Origin: Streptomyces ficellus | Lineage (GTDB): Bacteria > Actinomycetota > Actinomycetes > Streptomycetales > Streptomycetaceae | DNA: 60,778 nt | Reading direction: 5' to 3' | Assembly: GCF_030406405.1 (NCBI RefSeq) | Contig: NZ_JAUEPL010000042.1 | Location: 1-60,778, forward strand | In this document: positions 24,268 to 32,877 of the stretch, piece by piece | How the letters are laid out: each line of letters opens with the position of its first letter | Numbering within the stretch: position 1 is the first letter of the stretch | Position numbers and translations under genes: made by a program | Notes under the pieces: model-generated | What the model was told of the DNA's origin: nothing | Database searches by the model: none | What the model saw: only the letters and a program-made list of their open reading frames with translations

Positions 24268-25866
24268 ATGGACGCACTGCCACTGGTGGCGCTGATCGCG
24301 GGGAGCGCCGCGATCGCCGGAGCGGCCCGCAGGACGCCGGTCCCCGCGCCCCTGCTTCTCGTCGCGGCCGGGCTGGCCGCCTCGTACCTGCCCGGCATAC
24401 CGGACTACACCCTCGACCCCGACATCGTGCTGCCCCTGGTGCTGCCGCCCCTGCTGCACACGGCCGCGCTGGACTCCTCCTACCTCGACCTGCGGGCCAA
24501 CATCCGGCCGGTCGCCCTGCTGTCCGTCGGGTACGTCCTCTTCGCCACCCTCGCCGTCGGCTACCTGGCGCACCTGCTGGTGCCGGACCTGCCCCTGACC
24601 GCCGCGCTGGTGCTGGGCGCGGTGATCGCGCCGCCGGACGCGGTGGCCGCCACCGCGATCGCCCGGCGGCTCGGGCTGCCGGGGCGGATCACCACGATCC
24701 TCCAGGGTGAGTCCCTGGTGAACGACGCGACCGCCATCACCGCCTACAAGGTGGCGCTCGCGGCGGCGGTGGGCGAGGGCGTGAGCTGGGCGGGCGGCAT
24801 CGGGCAGTTCGCGCTCGCGGCGCTCGGCGGGGTCGGGGTCGGGCTCGTCCTGATGCTGCCGATCCACTGGCTGCGCCGGCGGCTCGGCGAGCCCCTGCTG
24901 CAGAACACCCTCTCCCTGCTGATCCCGTTCGTCGCGTACGCGGCGGCCGAACACGTCCACGCCTCCGGTGTCCTCGCGGTCGTCGTGGTCGCCCTCTATC
25001 TCGGGCACCGCTCCTGGCAGGTCGACTTCGCCACCCGCCTCCAGGAGGAGGCGGTGTGGCGGATGGTCGCCTTCGTCCTGGAGTCGTCCGTCTTCGCGCT
25101 GATCGGGCTCCAGCTCCTCTATGTGGTGCGGGGGCTCGGCGAGTACGGGCTCGGTGAGGCGGCCCTGTACGCGGTGGGTGTCTTCGTCGCGGTCGTCGTG
25201 GTGCGCTTCGTCTGGGTCTTCCCCGCCACCTATCTGCCGCGTGCGCTGTCGCGGCGGGTGCGGGAGCGGGAGGCGGGCGTCACCTGGACCTCGCCCCTGA
25301 TCGTCGGCTGGGCGGGGATGCGGGGCGTGGTGTCGCTGGCGATCGCCTTCTCCATTCCGGTGACCATGGGCGGCGAGCCGTTCCCGGCGCGGAACCTGGT
25401 GCTGTTCCTGACGTTCACCACGGTCATCGGCACCCTGGTGGTGCAGGGCCTCACCCTGCCGCCGCTGATCCGGGCGCTGAAGCTGCCGGGGCGCGACGCG
25501 CAGGCCGAGACGCTGGCCGAGGCGCAGGCGCAGAGCGAGGCGTCGCGGGCCGCCGAAGAGCGACTGGAGGCGCTGCTGGCCGATGCGCGCAACGCGCTGC
25601 CGCAGCCACTGGCCGACCGGCTGCGCACGGTGCTGGAACGGCGGCGCAACGCCGTGTGGGAGCGGCTGGGCGCCGTCAACGAGGTCACGGGCGAGTCGGC
25701 GGACGACACCTACCGGCGCCTGGCGCGGGAGATGATCCGGGCCGAGCGTGAGGTCTTCGTCCGGCTGCGGGACGAGCGGCGCATCGACGACGAGATGATG
25801 CGGACGCTGCTGCGCCGGCTGGACCTGGAGGAAGCCGCCGCCTACCGCGAGGCCGACCGGCCCTGA
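24268..25866 (+). CDS. Na+/H+ antiporter (CPA1/NhaP type)
   Basis: A 532-residue exchanger with about 11-12 membrane helices (residues 1-410) and a cytoplasmic coiled-coil-like C-terminal region of about 110 residues rich in Ala/Glu/Arg. CPA1 motifs are visible: LGAVIAPPDAVAATAIARRLGLP (about 118) and LQGESLVNDATAITAYKVAL (about 150) with the ND pair for ion binding, and GWAGMRGVVSLAIAFSIP (about 350). It acts in pH and sodium homeostasis. ATG 24268 follows AGGGGAGA. Confidence 0.92.
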   Translation: MDALPLVALIAGSAAIAGAARRTPVPAPLLLVAAGLAASYLPGIPDYTLDPDIVLPLVLPPLLHTAALDSSYLDLRANIRPVALLSVGYVLFATLAVGYLAHLLVPDLPLTAALVLGAVIAPPDAVAATAIARRLGLPGRITTILQGESLVNDATAITAYKVALAAAVGEGVSWAGGIGQFALAALGGVGVGLVLMLPIHWLRRRLGEPLLQNTLSLLIPFVAYAAAEHVHASGVLAVVVVALYLGHRSWQVDFATRLQEEAVWRMVAFVLESSVFALIGLQLLYVVRGLGEYGLGEAALYAVGVFVAVVVVRFVWVFPATYLPRALSRRVREREAGVTWTSPLIVGWAGMRGVVSLAIAFSIPVTMGGEPFPARNLVLFLTFTTVIGTLVVQGLTLPPLIRALKLPGRDAQAETLAEAQAQSEASRAAEERLEALLADARNALPQPLADRLRTVLERRRNAVWERLGAVNEVTGESADDTYRRLAREMIRAEREVFVRLRDERRIDDEMMRTLLRRLDLEEAAAYREADRP

Positions 25867-25867
25867 C

Positions 25868-26080
25868 CGCCGGGTTGGGGGCGACCGGGTTGGGGGTGGC
25901 CGGGTTCGGGGTGGCCGGGTTCGGGGTGGCCGGGTTCGGGGTTGGGGGCGGCGCCGAACTCAGAGCGGTCGGGTTGGGGGCAGCCGGGCTCCGGGCTGCC
26001 GGGGCTGGGGGGCGGTCGGGTTCGGGTCAGCCGGGTTCGGGGTGGTCGGGCCGGGGGCCATCGGGTTCGGGGCGGCCGGT
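25868..26080. repeat. Minisatellite of GGGGTGGCCGGGTTC-type units
   Basis: A degenerate tandem array of about 15-nt units (GGGGTGGCCGGGTTC and variants), with at least four near-identical copies at 25895-25945 and diverged copies to about 26080. It covers the gap after the antiporter and the last 50 bases of the convergent PLP-enzyme gene. Read on the minus strand it encodes PEPGH/PQPGR repeats that run past the present stop. Confidence 0.75.
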
Positions 26081-26959
26081 GATCACGGCGGCGATCGTCG
26101 TGCCGGGCGGGAAGGCGCCTTCCTGGGCGAGGGTGACGAGCCCGTACAGCATTTTGGCGACATATACGCGCTCGACGGCGAGTCCGTGCCGCTCCTCGAC
26201 GTCCTCGGCGAAACCTTCCAGCGCGGGGTCCGTACGGGCGTAGCCGCCGAAGTGGAACCGCTCGTCCAGGCTCCATGTGCCCGCCGGCCCGCCGAAAGCC
26301 GCCTCCTGGAGGGCGCGTATCTCCCCGCCGAGGAACCCGCCCTTGAGGACCGGTATGCCCAGCGCCCTTTGCCCGGGCCCCAGCCCGGCCGCCAGCCCGG
26401 CGAGTGTGCCGCCCGTCCCGCACGCCACCGCCGCTACGTCCACGCCGTGGCCGCGCAGCTCCCGCCCCAGCTCGGCGCAGCCGCGCACGGCAAGCGCGTT
26501 GCTGCCGCCCTCCGGGACGACGAAGCTGTCCTCGGCGGCGTCGCGCAGGATGCCCGCCAGCACCTCGGGGTCGGCCTTCGCCCGGTACGTCGCGCGGTCC
26601 ACGAACAGCAGCCGCATCCCGTCCGCCGCGCACCGCGCGAGCGAGGGGTTCAGGGGGCGGCCGGCGAGCTCGTCCCCCCGTACGACACCGGTCGTCGGAA
26701 AGCCGAGCAGCCGCCCCGCGGCCGCCACGGCACGCAGGTGGTTGGAGTAGGCGCCGCCGAAGGTGAGGACGGGGCGCCCGGCCGCGGCGGCCAGGTTCGG
26801 GGCGAGTTTGCGCCACTTGTTGCCCGGCAGGTCGGGGTGGATGAGGTCGTCGCGCTTGAGCAGCAGCCGCACGCCGTGCCGGGTGAAGCGCTCGTCCTCG
26901 ACCGGCTCCAGGGGCGAGGGGAGCCGTGGGTGGAGCGAGGACAGGGTGTGCGCGTTCAC
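26027..26959 (-). CDS. ACC deaminase / D-cysteine desulfhydrase-like PLP enzyme
   Basis: A 310-residue fold-type II PLP enzyme. The PLP lysine lies in LPGNKWRKL (about 47-55), the FGGAYSNHLRA loop follows, and ACGTGGTLAGLAAGL (about 185-200) is the phosphate-binding loop. It acts on small amino acids such as D-cysteine or ACC; the exact substrate is not clear. Start GTG 26959. The C-terminus (PEPDGPRPDHPEPG) is made by the minisatellite and is probably non-functional extension. Confidence 0.85.
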   Translation of the reverse strand: MNAHTLSSLHPRLPSPLEPVEDERFTRHGVRLLLKRDDLIHPDLPGNKWRKLAPNLAAAAGRPVLTFGGAYSNHLRAVAAAGRLLGFPTTGVVRGDELAGRPLNPSLARCAADGMRLLFVDRATYRAKADPEVLAGILRDAAEDSFVVPEGGSNALAVRGCAELGRELRGHGVDVAAVACGTGGTLAGLAAGLGPGQRALGIPVLKGGFLGGEIRALQEAAFGGPAGTWSLDERFHFGGYARTDPALEGFAEDVEERHGLAVERVYVAKMLYGLVTLAQEGAFPPGTTIAAVITGRPEPDGPRPDHPEPG

Positions 26960-26969
26960 CCGGCCATTG

Positions 26970-27560
26970 TCACCGCAGCCGTTGCGCGATGCGTGCCCGC
27001 ATCGTCCGCATGGAGAACCCGCGCGGATCGACCTTGCCCGGCTGCCACTCCAGGTGGCCGATGACCGAGCCGGCGGTCCAGCCGTGCCGGCGGCAGATCG
27101 CGGCCGCCGCCTTCTCGATGGCCTCCAGCTGCACCTCGGGCCACGGGTCCTTCCCATTGCCGAGGTTTTCGCACTCGAAGCCGTAGAAGTGCCGGTTGCC
27201 GTCGGTGTTGGACTCGTTGTCGCGGGGGAGGGCCCGCTCGGCGATCACGGCGCGCAGTACGTCGTCGTCGCCGAGCCCCGCGTGGTTGGCGCGGCCGTAG
27301 CCGACCAGGTGGACCCGGCCGTCCTTGGTGATCACGCCGTGGCACAGGGGCCCCGGCAGGCCGGGGCGGCCGTCCCGGCAGAGACGGACGGTCGTCGCCG
27401 ATCCCTTGGTGGCGGTGTGGTGGATCATCACCCCGTGGACGGGGCCCCACGGGCCTTTGTGGTTGCGGTTGTGGGTGCGCCAGTCGCCGACCTCGACGAC
27501 CGTGAGACCTTCGTCGCGCAGTGCGTCGAGGAATCGGCTCGCGGACATGGGTGGGGCCAT
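26970..27560 (-). CDS. N-acetylmuramoyl-L-alanine amidase (amidase_2/PGRP)
   Basis: A 196-residue T7-lysozyme-like zinc amidase that cuts the lactyl-amide bond of peptidoglycan. Zinc ligands are expected in VMIHHTAT (about 47) and GHLEWQPGKVDP (about 170), with NRHFYGFECENLG in the core. There is no signal peptide in the sequence as started at ATG 27560 (GGAGGCGG upstream), so secretion is unclear. It lies 10 nt from the PLP-enzyme gene on the same strand and may share a transcript. Confidence 0.87.
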   Translation of the reverse strand: MAPPMSASRFLDALRDEGLTVVEVGDWRTHNRNHKGPWGPVHGVMIHHTATKGSATTVRLCRDGRPGLPGPLCHGVITKDGRVHLVGYGRANHAGLGDDDVLRAVIAERALPRDNESNTDGNRHFYGFECENLGNGKDPWPEVQLEAIEKAAAAICRRHGWTAGSVIGHLEWQPGKVDPRGFSMRTMRARIAQRLR

Positions 27561-27717
27561 GACCGCCTCCTTCGTATGAGCGGTGGAGCGGTGCGGATGA
27601 GCGGAGCGGCTCCTGCCGTTCCTACCCACGTGGGCGGGCGTGTCCGCTGTTCGGATGCGGTGTGCGAGCCGATCCGGACAGCCGCGGCCGCGCGGCGGGC
27701 CGCGCCGCTCAGCGCGC

Positions 27718-27790
27718 CTGGCCGGGCGCCGGCCGGGCGTTGGCCGGGCCGACCGGGCCGGGCAGGGCAGGGCAGGGCAGGGCAGGGCCG
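27718..27790. repeat. GGCCGGGC and GGGCA short tandem repeats
   Basis: In the 349-nt gap between the divergent amidase and encapsulin genes, GCCGGGC units (27719-27760) are followed by about six copies of the pentamer GGCAG (27761-27788). The rest of the gap (27561-27717 and 27791-27909) shows no gene; the part just before the encapsulin gene is AT-richer and should hold its promoter. Confidence 0.7.
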
Positions 27791-27909
27791 AAAACCGGTG
27801 CTCTGCCCCGCAGTTGGAGATGCAGTCCCACTCATTTGTGTAATGGCGGCGCCACTTGCGTGCTGAAAGGCTTTTCCCGCAGTTCATTCCATGATCGAGG
27901 GGAACGTTC

Positions 27910-29334
27910 ATGTCGGTAGGTTCGGTCGATTCGGTCGGCGACGAGACCCGCACCGGGCAGGCACCGCCGCAGCAGAGTCTCGGTACGGCGGCCGCACGCA
28001 AGCTGGCGACCACCACCAAGTCGGCGCCGCAGATGCAGGAGATCACCTCCCGCTGGCTGCTGCGGATGCTGCCATGGGTCCAGGTCCAGGGCGGTACGTA
28101 CCGGGTGAACCGGCGGCTCACCTACGCGGTCGGGGACGGACGCGTCACCTTCGTGCAGACCGGCGACCACGTCGCCGTCATCCCGGGCGAACTCAGCGAA
28201 CTGCCCGCGCTGCGGGGGTACGAGGACACCGAGGCGCTCACGGAACTGGCCGAGCGGTGCCGTCAGCGGACGTACGCGGCAGGCGAGGTCATCGCCGTCG
28301 CCGGCGATGAGATGGACCGCGTCCACCTGCTGGCGCACGGCAAGGTCGAGCAGATCGGCACCGGTCCCTACGGCGACGAGGCCGTCCTCGGCGTCCTCGC
28401 CGACGGGGCCCACTTCGGCGACCGGGCCCTGACCGACGCGGAGGCCACCTGGGAGTACACCGCCCGTGCCGCCACCGACTGTGTCGTCCTGGAGCTGACC
28501 CGCTCCGACGTGCTGAACCTCGCGGAGCGGGCCGAGTCGCTGGCCGGACACCTCGCTGCCATGGCCGCGCTGCCCCGCCAGCGCACCAACAAGCACGGCG
28601 AGAAGGCCATCGACCTGTCCGCCGGCCACGTCGGCGAGGCGGTCGTCCCGCACACGTACGTCGACTACGACGCCTCACCGCGCGAGTACGAACTGAGCGT
28701 CGCCCAGACCGTGCTGAAGGTCCACAGCCGCGTCGCCGACCTCTACAACCAGCCGATGAACCAGACCGAGCAGCAGTTGCGGCTCACCGTCGAGGCGCTG
28801 CGCGAGCGCCAGGAGCACGAGCTCATCAACAACAAGGAGTTCGGGCTGCTGTCCAACTGCGACTACGGGCAGCGGCTCCAGCCGCACGACGGCGTGCCCA
28901 GCCCGGACGACATGGACGAGCTGCTCTCGCGCCGCCGCGGCAACAAGTTGTTCCTCGCCCACCCGCGCGCCATCGCCGCCTTCGGGCGCGAGTGCAACAA
29001 GCGCGGTCTGGTCCCGGACACGGTGGACGTGGCGGGCCACCAGATCCCCGCCTGGCGCGGGGTGCCGATCTTCCCGTGCAACAAGATCCCCATCTCCGAC
29101 GCCCGCACCACCTCGATCATCTGCATGCGTACCGGCGAGGCCGACCAGGGCGTCATCGGACTGCACCAGAGCGGCATCCCCGATGAGATCGAGCCCAGCC
29201 TGTCGGTCCGGTTCATGGGCATCGATGAGCAGGCGATCATCTCGTACCTGGTCACCGCCTACTACTCGGCGGCCGTCCTGGTGCCGGACGCGCTCGGGGT
29301 GCTGGAGAACGTCGAAGTCAGCCGCTGGCGATGA
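27910..29334 (+). CDS. Family 2B encapsulin shell protein with cNMP-binding domain
   Basis: The 474-residue protein has the architecture of family 2B encapsulins. An N-terminal arm (about 1-60, QMQEITSRWLLRMLPWVQV) is followed by a cyclic-nucleotide-binding-like domain (about 95-205, with GEVIAVAGDEMDRVHLLAHG and GAHFGDRAL) and an HK97-type shell domain (about 240-474, with LSNCDYGQRLQPHDG and SDARTTSIICMRTGE). It is related to EshA-type proteins. Such shells self-assemble into about 25-nm compartments that hold a cargo enzyme. ATG 27910 follows GAGGGGA. It is translationally coupled (ATGA) to the prenyl synthase that follows, the expected cargo. Confidence 0.93.
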   Translation: MSVGSVDSVGDETRTGQAPPQQSLGTAAARKLATTTKSAPQMQEITSRWLLRMLPWVQVQGGTYRVNRRLTYAVGDGRVTFVQTGDHVAVIPGELSELPALRGYEDTEALTELAERCRQRTYAAGEVIAVAGDEMDRVHLLAHGKVEQIGTGPYGDEAVLGVLADGAHFGDRALTDAEATWEYTARAATDCVVLELTRSDVLNLAERAESLAGHLAAMAALPRQRTNKHGEKAIDLSAGHVGEAVVPHTYVDYDASPREYELSVAQTVLKVHSRVADLYNQPMNQTEQQLRLTVEALRERQEHELINNKEFGLLSNCDYGQRLQPHDGVPSPDDMDELLSRRRGNKLFLAHPRAIAAFGRECNKRGLVPDTVDVAGHQIPAWRGVPIFPCNKIPISDARTTSIICMRTGEADQGVIGLHQSGIPDEIEPSLSVRFMGIDEQAIISYLVTAYYSAAVLVPDALGVLENVEVSRWR

Positions 29335-30380
29335 CCATGACGAGCAGGGAGACCGCGGCCGAGGGCCTGGGGGCCGCGGCGCTCCTCGACCGGACCCGCA
29401 CCGTCGTCGACCCCGAGCTGCGCTCCATCGTGGAGTCACTGCCCGGCTCCATACGGCGGGTGGCCATGTACCACTTCGGCTGGGAGCACGCCGACGGCAG
29501 CCCGGCCGCCGGGCGGACCGGCAAGGCGATCCGCCCCGCCCTCGTGCTCGCCGCGGCGCGGGCGCTGGGCGGCGACCCGCACACCGCCGTCCGCGCGGCG
29601 GCCGCCGTGGAGCTGGCGCACAACTTCACGCTGCTCCACGACGACATCGTGGACGGGGACCCCACCCGCCGCGGCAGGCCCACCGCGTGGACCGTCTTCG
29701 GCATACCGGACGCCCTGGTCGCCGGTGACGCCATGCTCGCCCTCGCCGTGCGGCTGCTCGCCGAGGACGCGCACCCGGCGTCCGCGGCCGCCTCCGCGCG
29801 GCTGGCGGGCTGCGTGATCGAGCTGTGCGCGGGGCAGCAGGCGGACTGTGCCTTCGAGGGGCGCGGCCCGCACGAGGTCTCGCTGGACGAGTGCCTCGCC
29901 ATGGCCACCGCCAAGACCGGGGCGCTGCTGGGCTGCGCATGCGCCCTGGGCGCGCTGTACGCGGGCGCGGGCGGGGCGGAGATCGAGGCGCTGGACGCGT
30001 TCGGGCGGGAAGCGGGCCTGGCGTTCCAGCTGATCGACGACCTGATCGGCATCTGGGGCGACCCGGAACGCACCGGCAAGCCCGCCGGGGCGGACCTGGC
30101 CGCCCACAAGAAGTCGCTGCCCGTGGTCGCCGCCCTCGCCTCCGGCACGGCCGCCGGCGCGGAACTGGCGGAGCTGTACGGGCGGCCCGTGCTGGACGAC
30201 GCCGGTGTGCGGCACGCGGCGGACGCCGTGGAACGGGCCGGTGGGCGCGACTGGGCGCAGACCCAGGCGGCCGACCGGATGGCGCGGGCGGTGCAGCAGC
30301 TGTCCCGGGCGGTGCCGGACCTGACGGCGGCGGGAGAGCTGCTGGCGCTGGCCGAGTTCGTGACCCGGCGTACGCGCTGA
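29331..30380 (+). CDS. Polyprenyl synthetase, encapsulin cargo type
   Basis: A 349-residue isoprenyl diphosphate synthase. The first Asp-rich motif is LLHDDIVDGD (about 102). The second is altered to LIDDLIGIWGDPERTGKP (about 233), the form I associate with cargo polyprenyl transferases of family 2 encapsulins; it lacks the usual third Asp. GKAIRPALVLA (about 65) binds isopentenyl diphosphate. It overlaps the encapsulin stop by 4 nt. The N-terminus before the synthase fold is short (about 30 residues), shorter than the long disordered targeting arms described for other family 2 cargos, so how it loads is open. Confidence 0.9.
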   Translation: MTMTSRETAAEGLGAAALLDRTRTVVDPELRSIVESLPGSIRRVAMYHFGWEHADGSPAAGRTGKAIRPALVLAAARALGGDPHTAVRAAAAVELAHNFTLLHDDIVDGDPTRRGRPTAWTVFGIPDALVAGDAMLALAVRLLAEDAHPASAAASARLAGCVIELCAGQQADCAFEGRGPHEVSLDECLAMATAKTGALLGCACALGALYAGAGGAEIEALDAFGREAGLAFQLIDDLIGIWGDPERTGKPAGADLAAHKKSLPVVAALASGTAAGAELAELYGRPVLDDAGVRHAADAVERAGGRDWAQTQAADRMARAVQQLSRAVPDLTAAGELLALAEFVTRRTR

Positions 30381-30537
30381 TCGGCGGGGCGTGCCCGCCC
30401 GGTGGGCCTCGCGCCTGCCGGGCGGGCCCACTCGGGGGCATGCTCGTGTGCACGACGGATTCCTCGCCATACCGGCAACCTCTGAGCGGTGACTCCGCCA
30501 CCCTTCCGGTCCGGCGGAACCGGAATATCCTGGACGT

Positions 30538-30759
30538 ATGGGCACCAGTGAAGGACGCCGTACCGTCCACCGCCCCCAGGGTGAGCAGGAACCCGTATGC
30601 CCGGCTTGTGGGCAGCCCGTCGGTACGGTCATCAAGCGACGCAAGGTCCTCGGCGCCTGGGTTCCGGTGTGGCGCCCACGGCCGTGTCAGAACCCCCGGT
30701 GCGAGCTGTACACCGAGGGTACGGAGGACGAGCCGGGCAAGAGCGCCAAGACCGGCTGA
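30538..30759 (+). CDS. Small zinc-ribbon-like protein
   Basis: A 73-residue protein with four cysteines as CPACG and CQNPRCELY (about residues 21-24 and 50-55), enough for one zinc site. It is otherwise basic and hydrophilic. It is a conserved streptomycete type of unknown function. ATG 30538 is the only start. It stands alone, 157 nt after the prenyl synthase. Confidence 0.65.
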   Translation: MGTSEGRRTVHRPQGEQEPVCPACGQPVGTVIKRRKVLGAWVPVWRPRPCQNPRCELYTEGTEDEPGKSAKTG

Positions 30760-30820
30760 AGTCCGGCTCCGGGGGTGACCGGCGCACGTGCGAGGCAGTC
30801 ATACCGCTACAGTCCGCGCC

Positions 30821-31270
30821 ATGTCATCGGAGTCGACGGAAGTCTGGACCGGCTGGTACCGGGACCGCCGTGGTGCGGAAGCGATCGTGATCACGGCGGG
30901 CGGGGGGCGCATCGCCACCCGCGTCAGGGGCGTGGAGTACGCGGGCGCGCGCCTCGACGCGCTGCGCACGACGGAGGAGAACGGCGGCCTGCCGCTGGCC
31001 GGCTGCGTACTGGAGTGGGACCTGCCCCTTCCGGTACTCACTGATGGCGCCCCCCAGCAGGCCACGCTCAGCTGCTTGTTGACCCTCGGTGAAGCCATGT
31101 CGGACGGCTCACCCGAGCGGGTGGATCTTCAACTGACCCTGCACTGGGGCGGGGCGGCGTACGAGTCCGGCCTCGCGGGCGGCGACTTCGACCAGGCCCT
31201 CGACCGCATCCTGCGCCAACTCCCGCCCGGCACCCGCTTCGGCCGCAAGCTCCTGGAGCCCGCCGCCTGA
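30821..31270 (+). CDS. Conserved hypothetical protein
   Basis: 149 residues starting MSSESTEVWTGWYRDRRGAE, mixed alpha/beta, with no signal peptide or membrane segment. Motif-like segments are GCVLEWDLPLPVL and LTLHWGGAAYESGL. Not recognised with confidence. ATG 30821 was chosen over a GTG at 30788 because the text starts to look conserved there. It lies 60 nt after the zinc-ribbon gene on the same strand. Confidence 0.6.
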   Translation: MSSESTEVWTGWYRDRRGAEAIVITAGGGRIATRVRGVEYAGARLDALRTTEENGGLPLAGCVLEWDLPLPVLTDGAPQQATLSCLLTLGEAMSDGSPERVDLQLTLHWGGAAYESGLAGGDFDQALDRILRQLPPGTRFGRKLLEPAA

Positions 31271-31393
31271 CGCGCCGGGGGCCGGTTCGGCTCCCGGCCC
31301 GCCCGGACGGCCGGCGCGGACGGCGAGGCGGGCCCGGCGTACCCGGCGTAGCCGGCTTACGCGGCACGGCACCCGCCACCAGGAAGGGCACCC

Positions 31394-31921
31394 ATGACCC
31401 CGGCCCCCGTCACGCTCACCGACGGCGACCTCGTGCTGCGCGAGTGGACGGACGCGGACCTCCCCGCGATGGTCGAGCTGTTCGACGAGCCCGCCGTCGC
31501 CTACCGCACCCCGCTCGCCTCACCCTTCGACGAGGCCGCGGCGGCCGCGTACCTGGCGATGATCCGCCGCACCCGCGCCGACGGCAGCCGCCTGCACCTG
31601 GCCATCACCAGAAACGGCGGTGCACCGCTCGGCGAGGTGCTGCTGAGCACCGGCCAGGGCGCCATCGGGTACGCGGTCGGCGCCGCCCACCGCGGCCAGG
31701 GCCTCGCCTCGCGCGCCACCCGCCTGCTGACCGCCCACGCCCACCGGGTGCTGGGGCTGCCCCGAGTGGTGCTGCAGATAGAGCCGGACAACACCGCGAG
31801 CACGGCCGTCGCCCGGGCCGCCGGTTTCCGTCTCACGGACGAGGCCCCAGAGACGGCACGCAGCAACGGCCGCACCCACACGCTCCTGACGTGGGCCCAC
31901 GAGGCGCCGAAGCCGTCGTAA
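31394..31921 (+). CDS. GNAT-family acetyltransferase (RimJ/RimL-like)
   Basis: A 175-residue acetyl-CoA-dependent acetyltransferase. It begins with LTDGDLVLREWTDADLPAM, typical of RimJ/RimL relatives, and has YAVGAAHRGQGLASRATRLL (acetyl-CoA loop, about 95-115) and LQIEPDNTASTAVARAAGFR near the end. The target may be a ribosomal protein terminus or a small molecule. ATG 31394 follows AGGAAGGG. Confidence 0.87.
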   Translation: MTPAPVTLTDGDLVLREWTDADLPAMVELFDEPAVAYRTPLASPFDEAAAAAYLAMIRRTRADGSRLHLAITRNGGAPLGEVLLSTGQGAIGYAVGAAHRGQGLASRATRLLTAHAHRVLGLPRVVLQIEPDNTASTAVARAAGFRLTDEAPETARSNGRTHTLLTWAHEAPKPS

Positions 31922-32127
31922 AAGCGGGCGCGGCGCGGGCCGGACCGGTGCCGTGACGGCCTTCGCCGGGGGCGTGCGGGGCACTCCCGGCCGCCCCCGG
32001 GCCGCCGGGGTCAGGTGGCCTCGGCGGAGCCCCCACACGGCCGGTCACCGTGTTCGGCCAACCCCCTTGACCTGGGCTGTCGTTGCGGCCGGATCTACCA
32101 TCGGCGCACCGGAGGAAAGGGGCTGGG

Positions 32128-32877
32128 ATGGACCGGAGCATACGCACGGTGGACGACGTACTCAGGCTGCTGGACGACCTGTTCGCGCCGGAGGCCGACC
32201 GGTGGACGGCCGAGGGGGCCGCGTGGTGGGACGGCTTCTACGCCGACCGCTCCAAGCCGGTGCCGTTCTTCGTGGCCAAGCCGGACGAGAACCTCGTCTC
32301 GTACCTCGACCGCGGTCTGATCACCGGCGGCCGCGTCCTCGACCTGGGCTGCGGACCCGGCCGCAACGCCCTCCACCTCGCCTCGCTGGGCTTCGAGGTG
32401 GACGCCGTCGACCTGTCCCCGGCGGCCATCGCCTGGGCGGAGGACCGGGCCCGCGAGACGGGGGCCGAGGTCCGCTTCGTCCAGGGGGACGCCTTCGCCC
32501 TGGCCGGTGGCGAACTGGCCGGCCCGTACGACCTGATCTACGACTCCGGCTGCTTCCACCACCTGCCGCCACACCGCCGCATCAGCTACCTCACCCTCCT
32601 CGACCGGCTTCTCGCCCCCGGCGGCCTGTTCGCGCTCACCTGCTTCGCGGCCGGGGCCATGGGGTCCGAACTCCCCGACGCTGAGTTCTACCGCCACTCG
32701 GTCCGGCAGTCGGGCCTCCAAGGCGGCCTCGCCTACACGCCGGAGTCCCTGCGCCGCATCTTCCGCGACCTGACGGAGGTCGAACTGCGGCGCATGCGCG
32801 ACGAGCCGCCTGAGTCCCCCTCCTTCGGCGAACCGTTCCTCTGGACAGCCCTGTTCCAACGCGGCGCCCGCCCGTAG
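32128..32877 (+). CDS. Class I SAM-dependent methyltransferase
   Basis: A 249-residue methyltransferase of the tellurite-resistance/thiopurine type. Motif I is VLDLGCGPGRNALHLASLG (about 70-88), with an acidic VDAVDLSP after it and SGCFHHLPPHRR as the later motif. The substrate is unknown. ATG 32128 follows GGAGGAAAGGGG. Its last 145 bases are overlapped antisense by the 3' end of the CPBP-type gene, which marks the edge of the accessory island. Confidence 0.85.
   Translation: MDRSIRTVDDVLRLLDDLFAPEADRWTAEGAAWWDGFYADRSKPVPFFVAKPDENLVSYLDRGLITGGRVLDLGCGPGRNALHLASLGFEVDAVDLSPAAIAWAEDRARETGAEVRFVQGDAFALAGGELAGPYDLIYDSGCFHHLPPHRRISYLTLLDRLLAPGGLFALTCFAAGAMGSELPDAEFYRHSVRQSGLQGGLAYTPESLRRIFRDLTEVELRRMRDEPPESPSFGEPFLWTALFQRGARP

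Noticed and set aside
27761..27788. GGCAG array as a CRISPR
   Set aside because: Units are 5 bp with no spacers.
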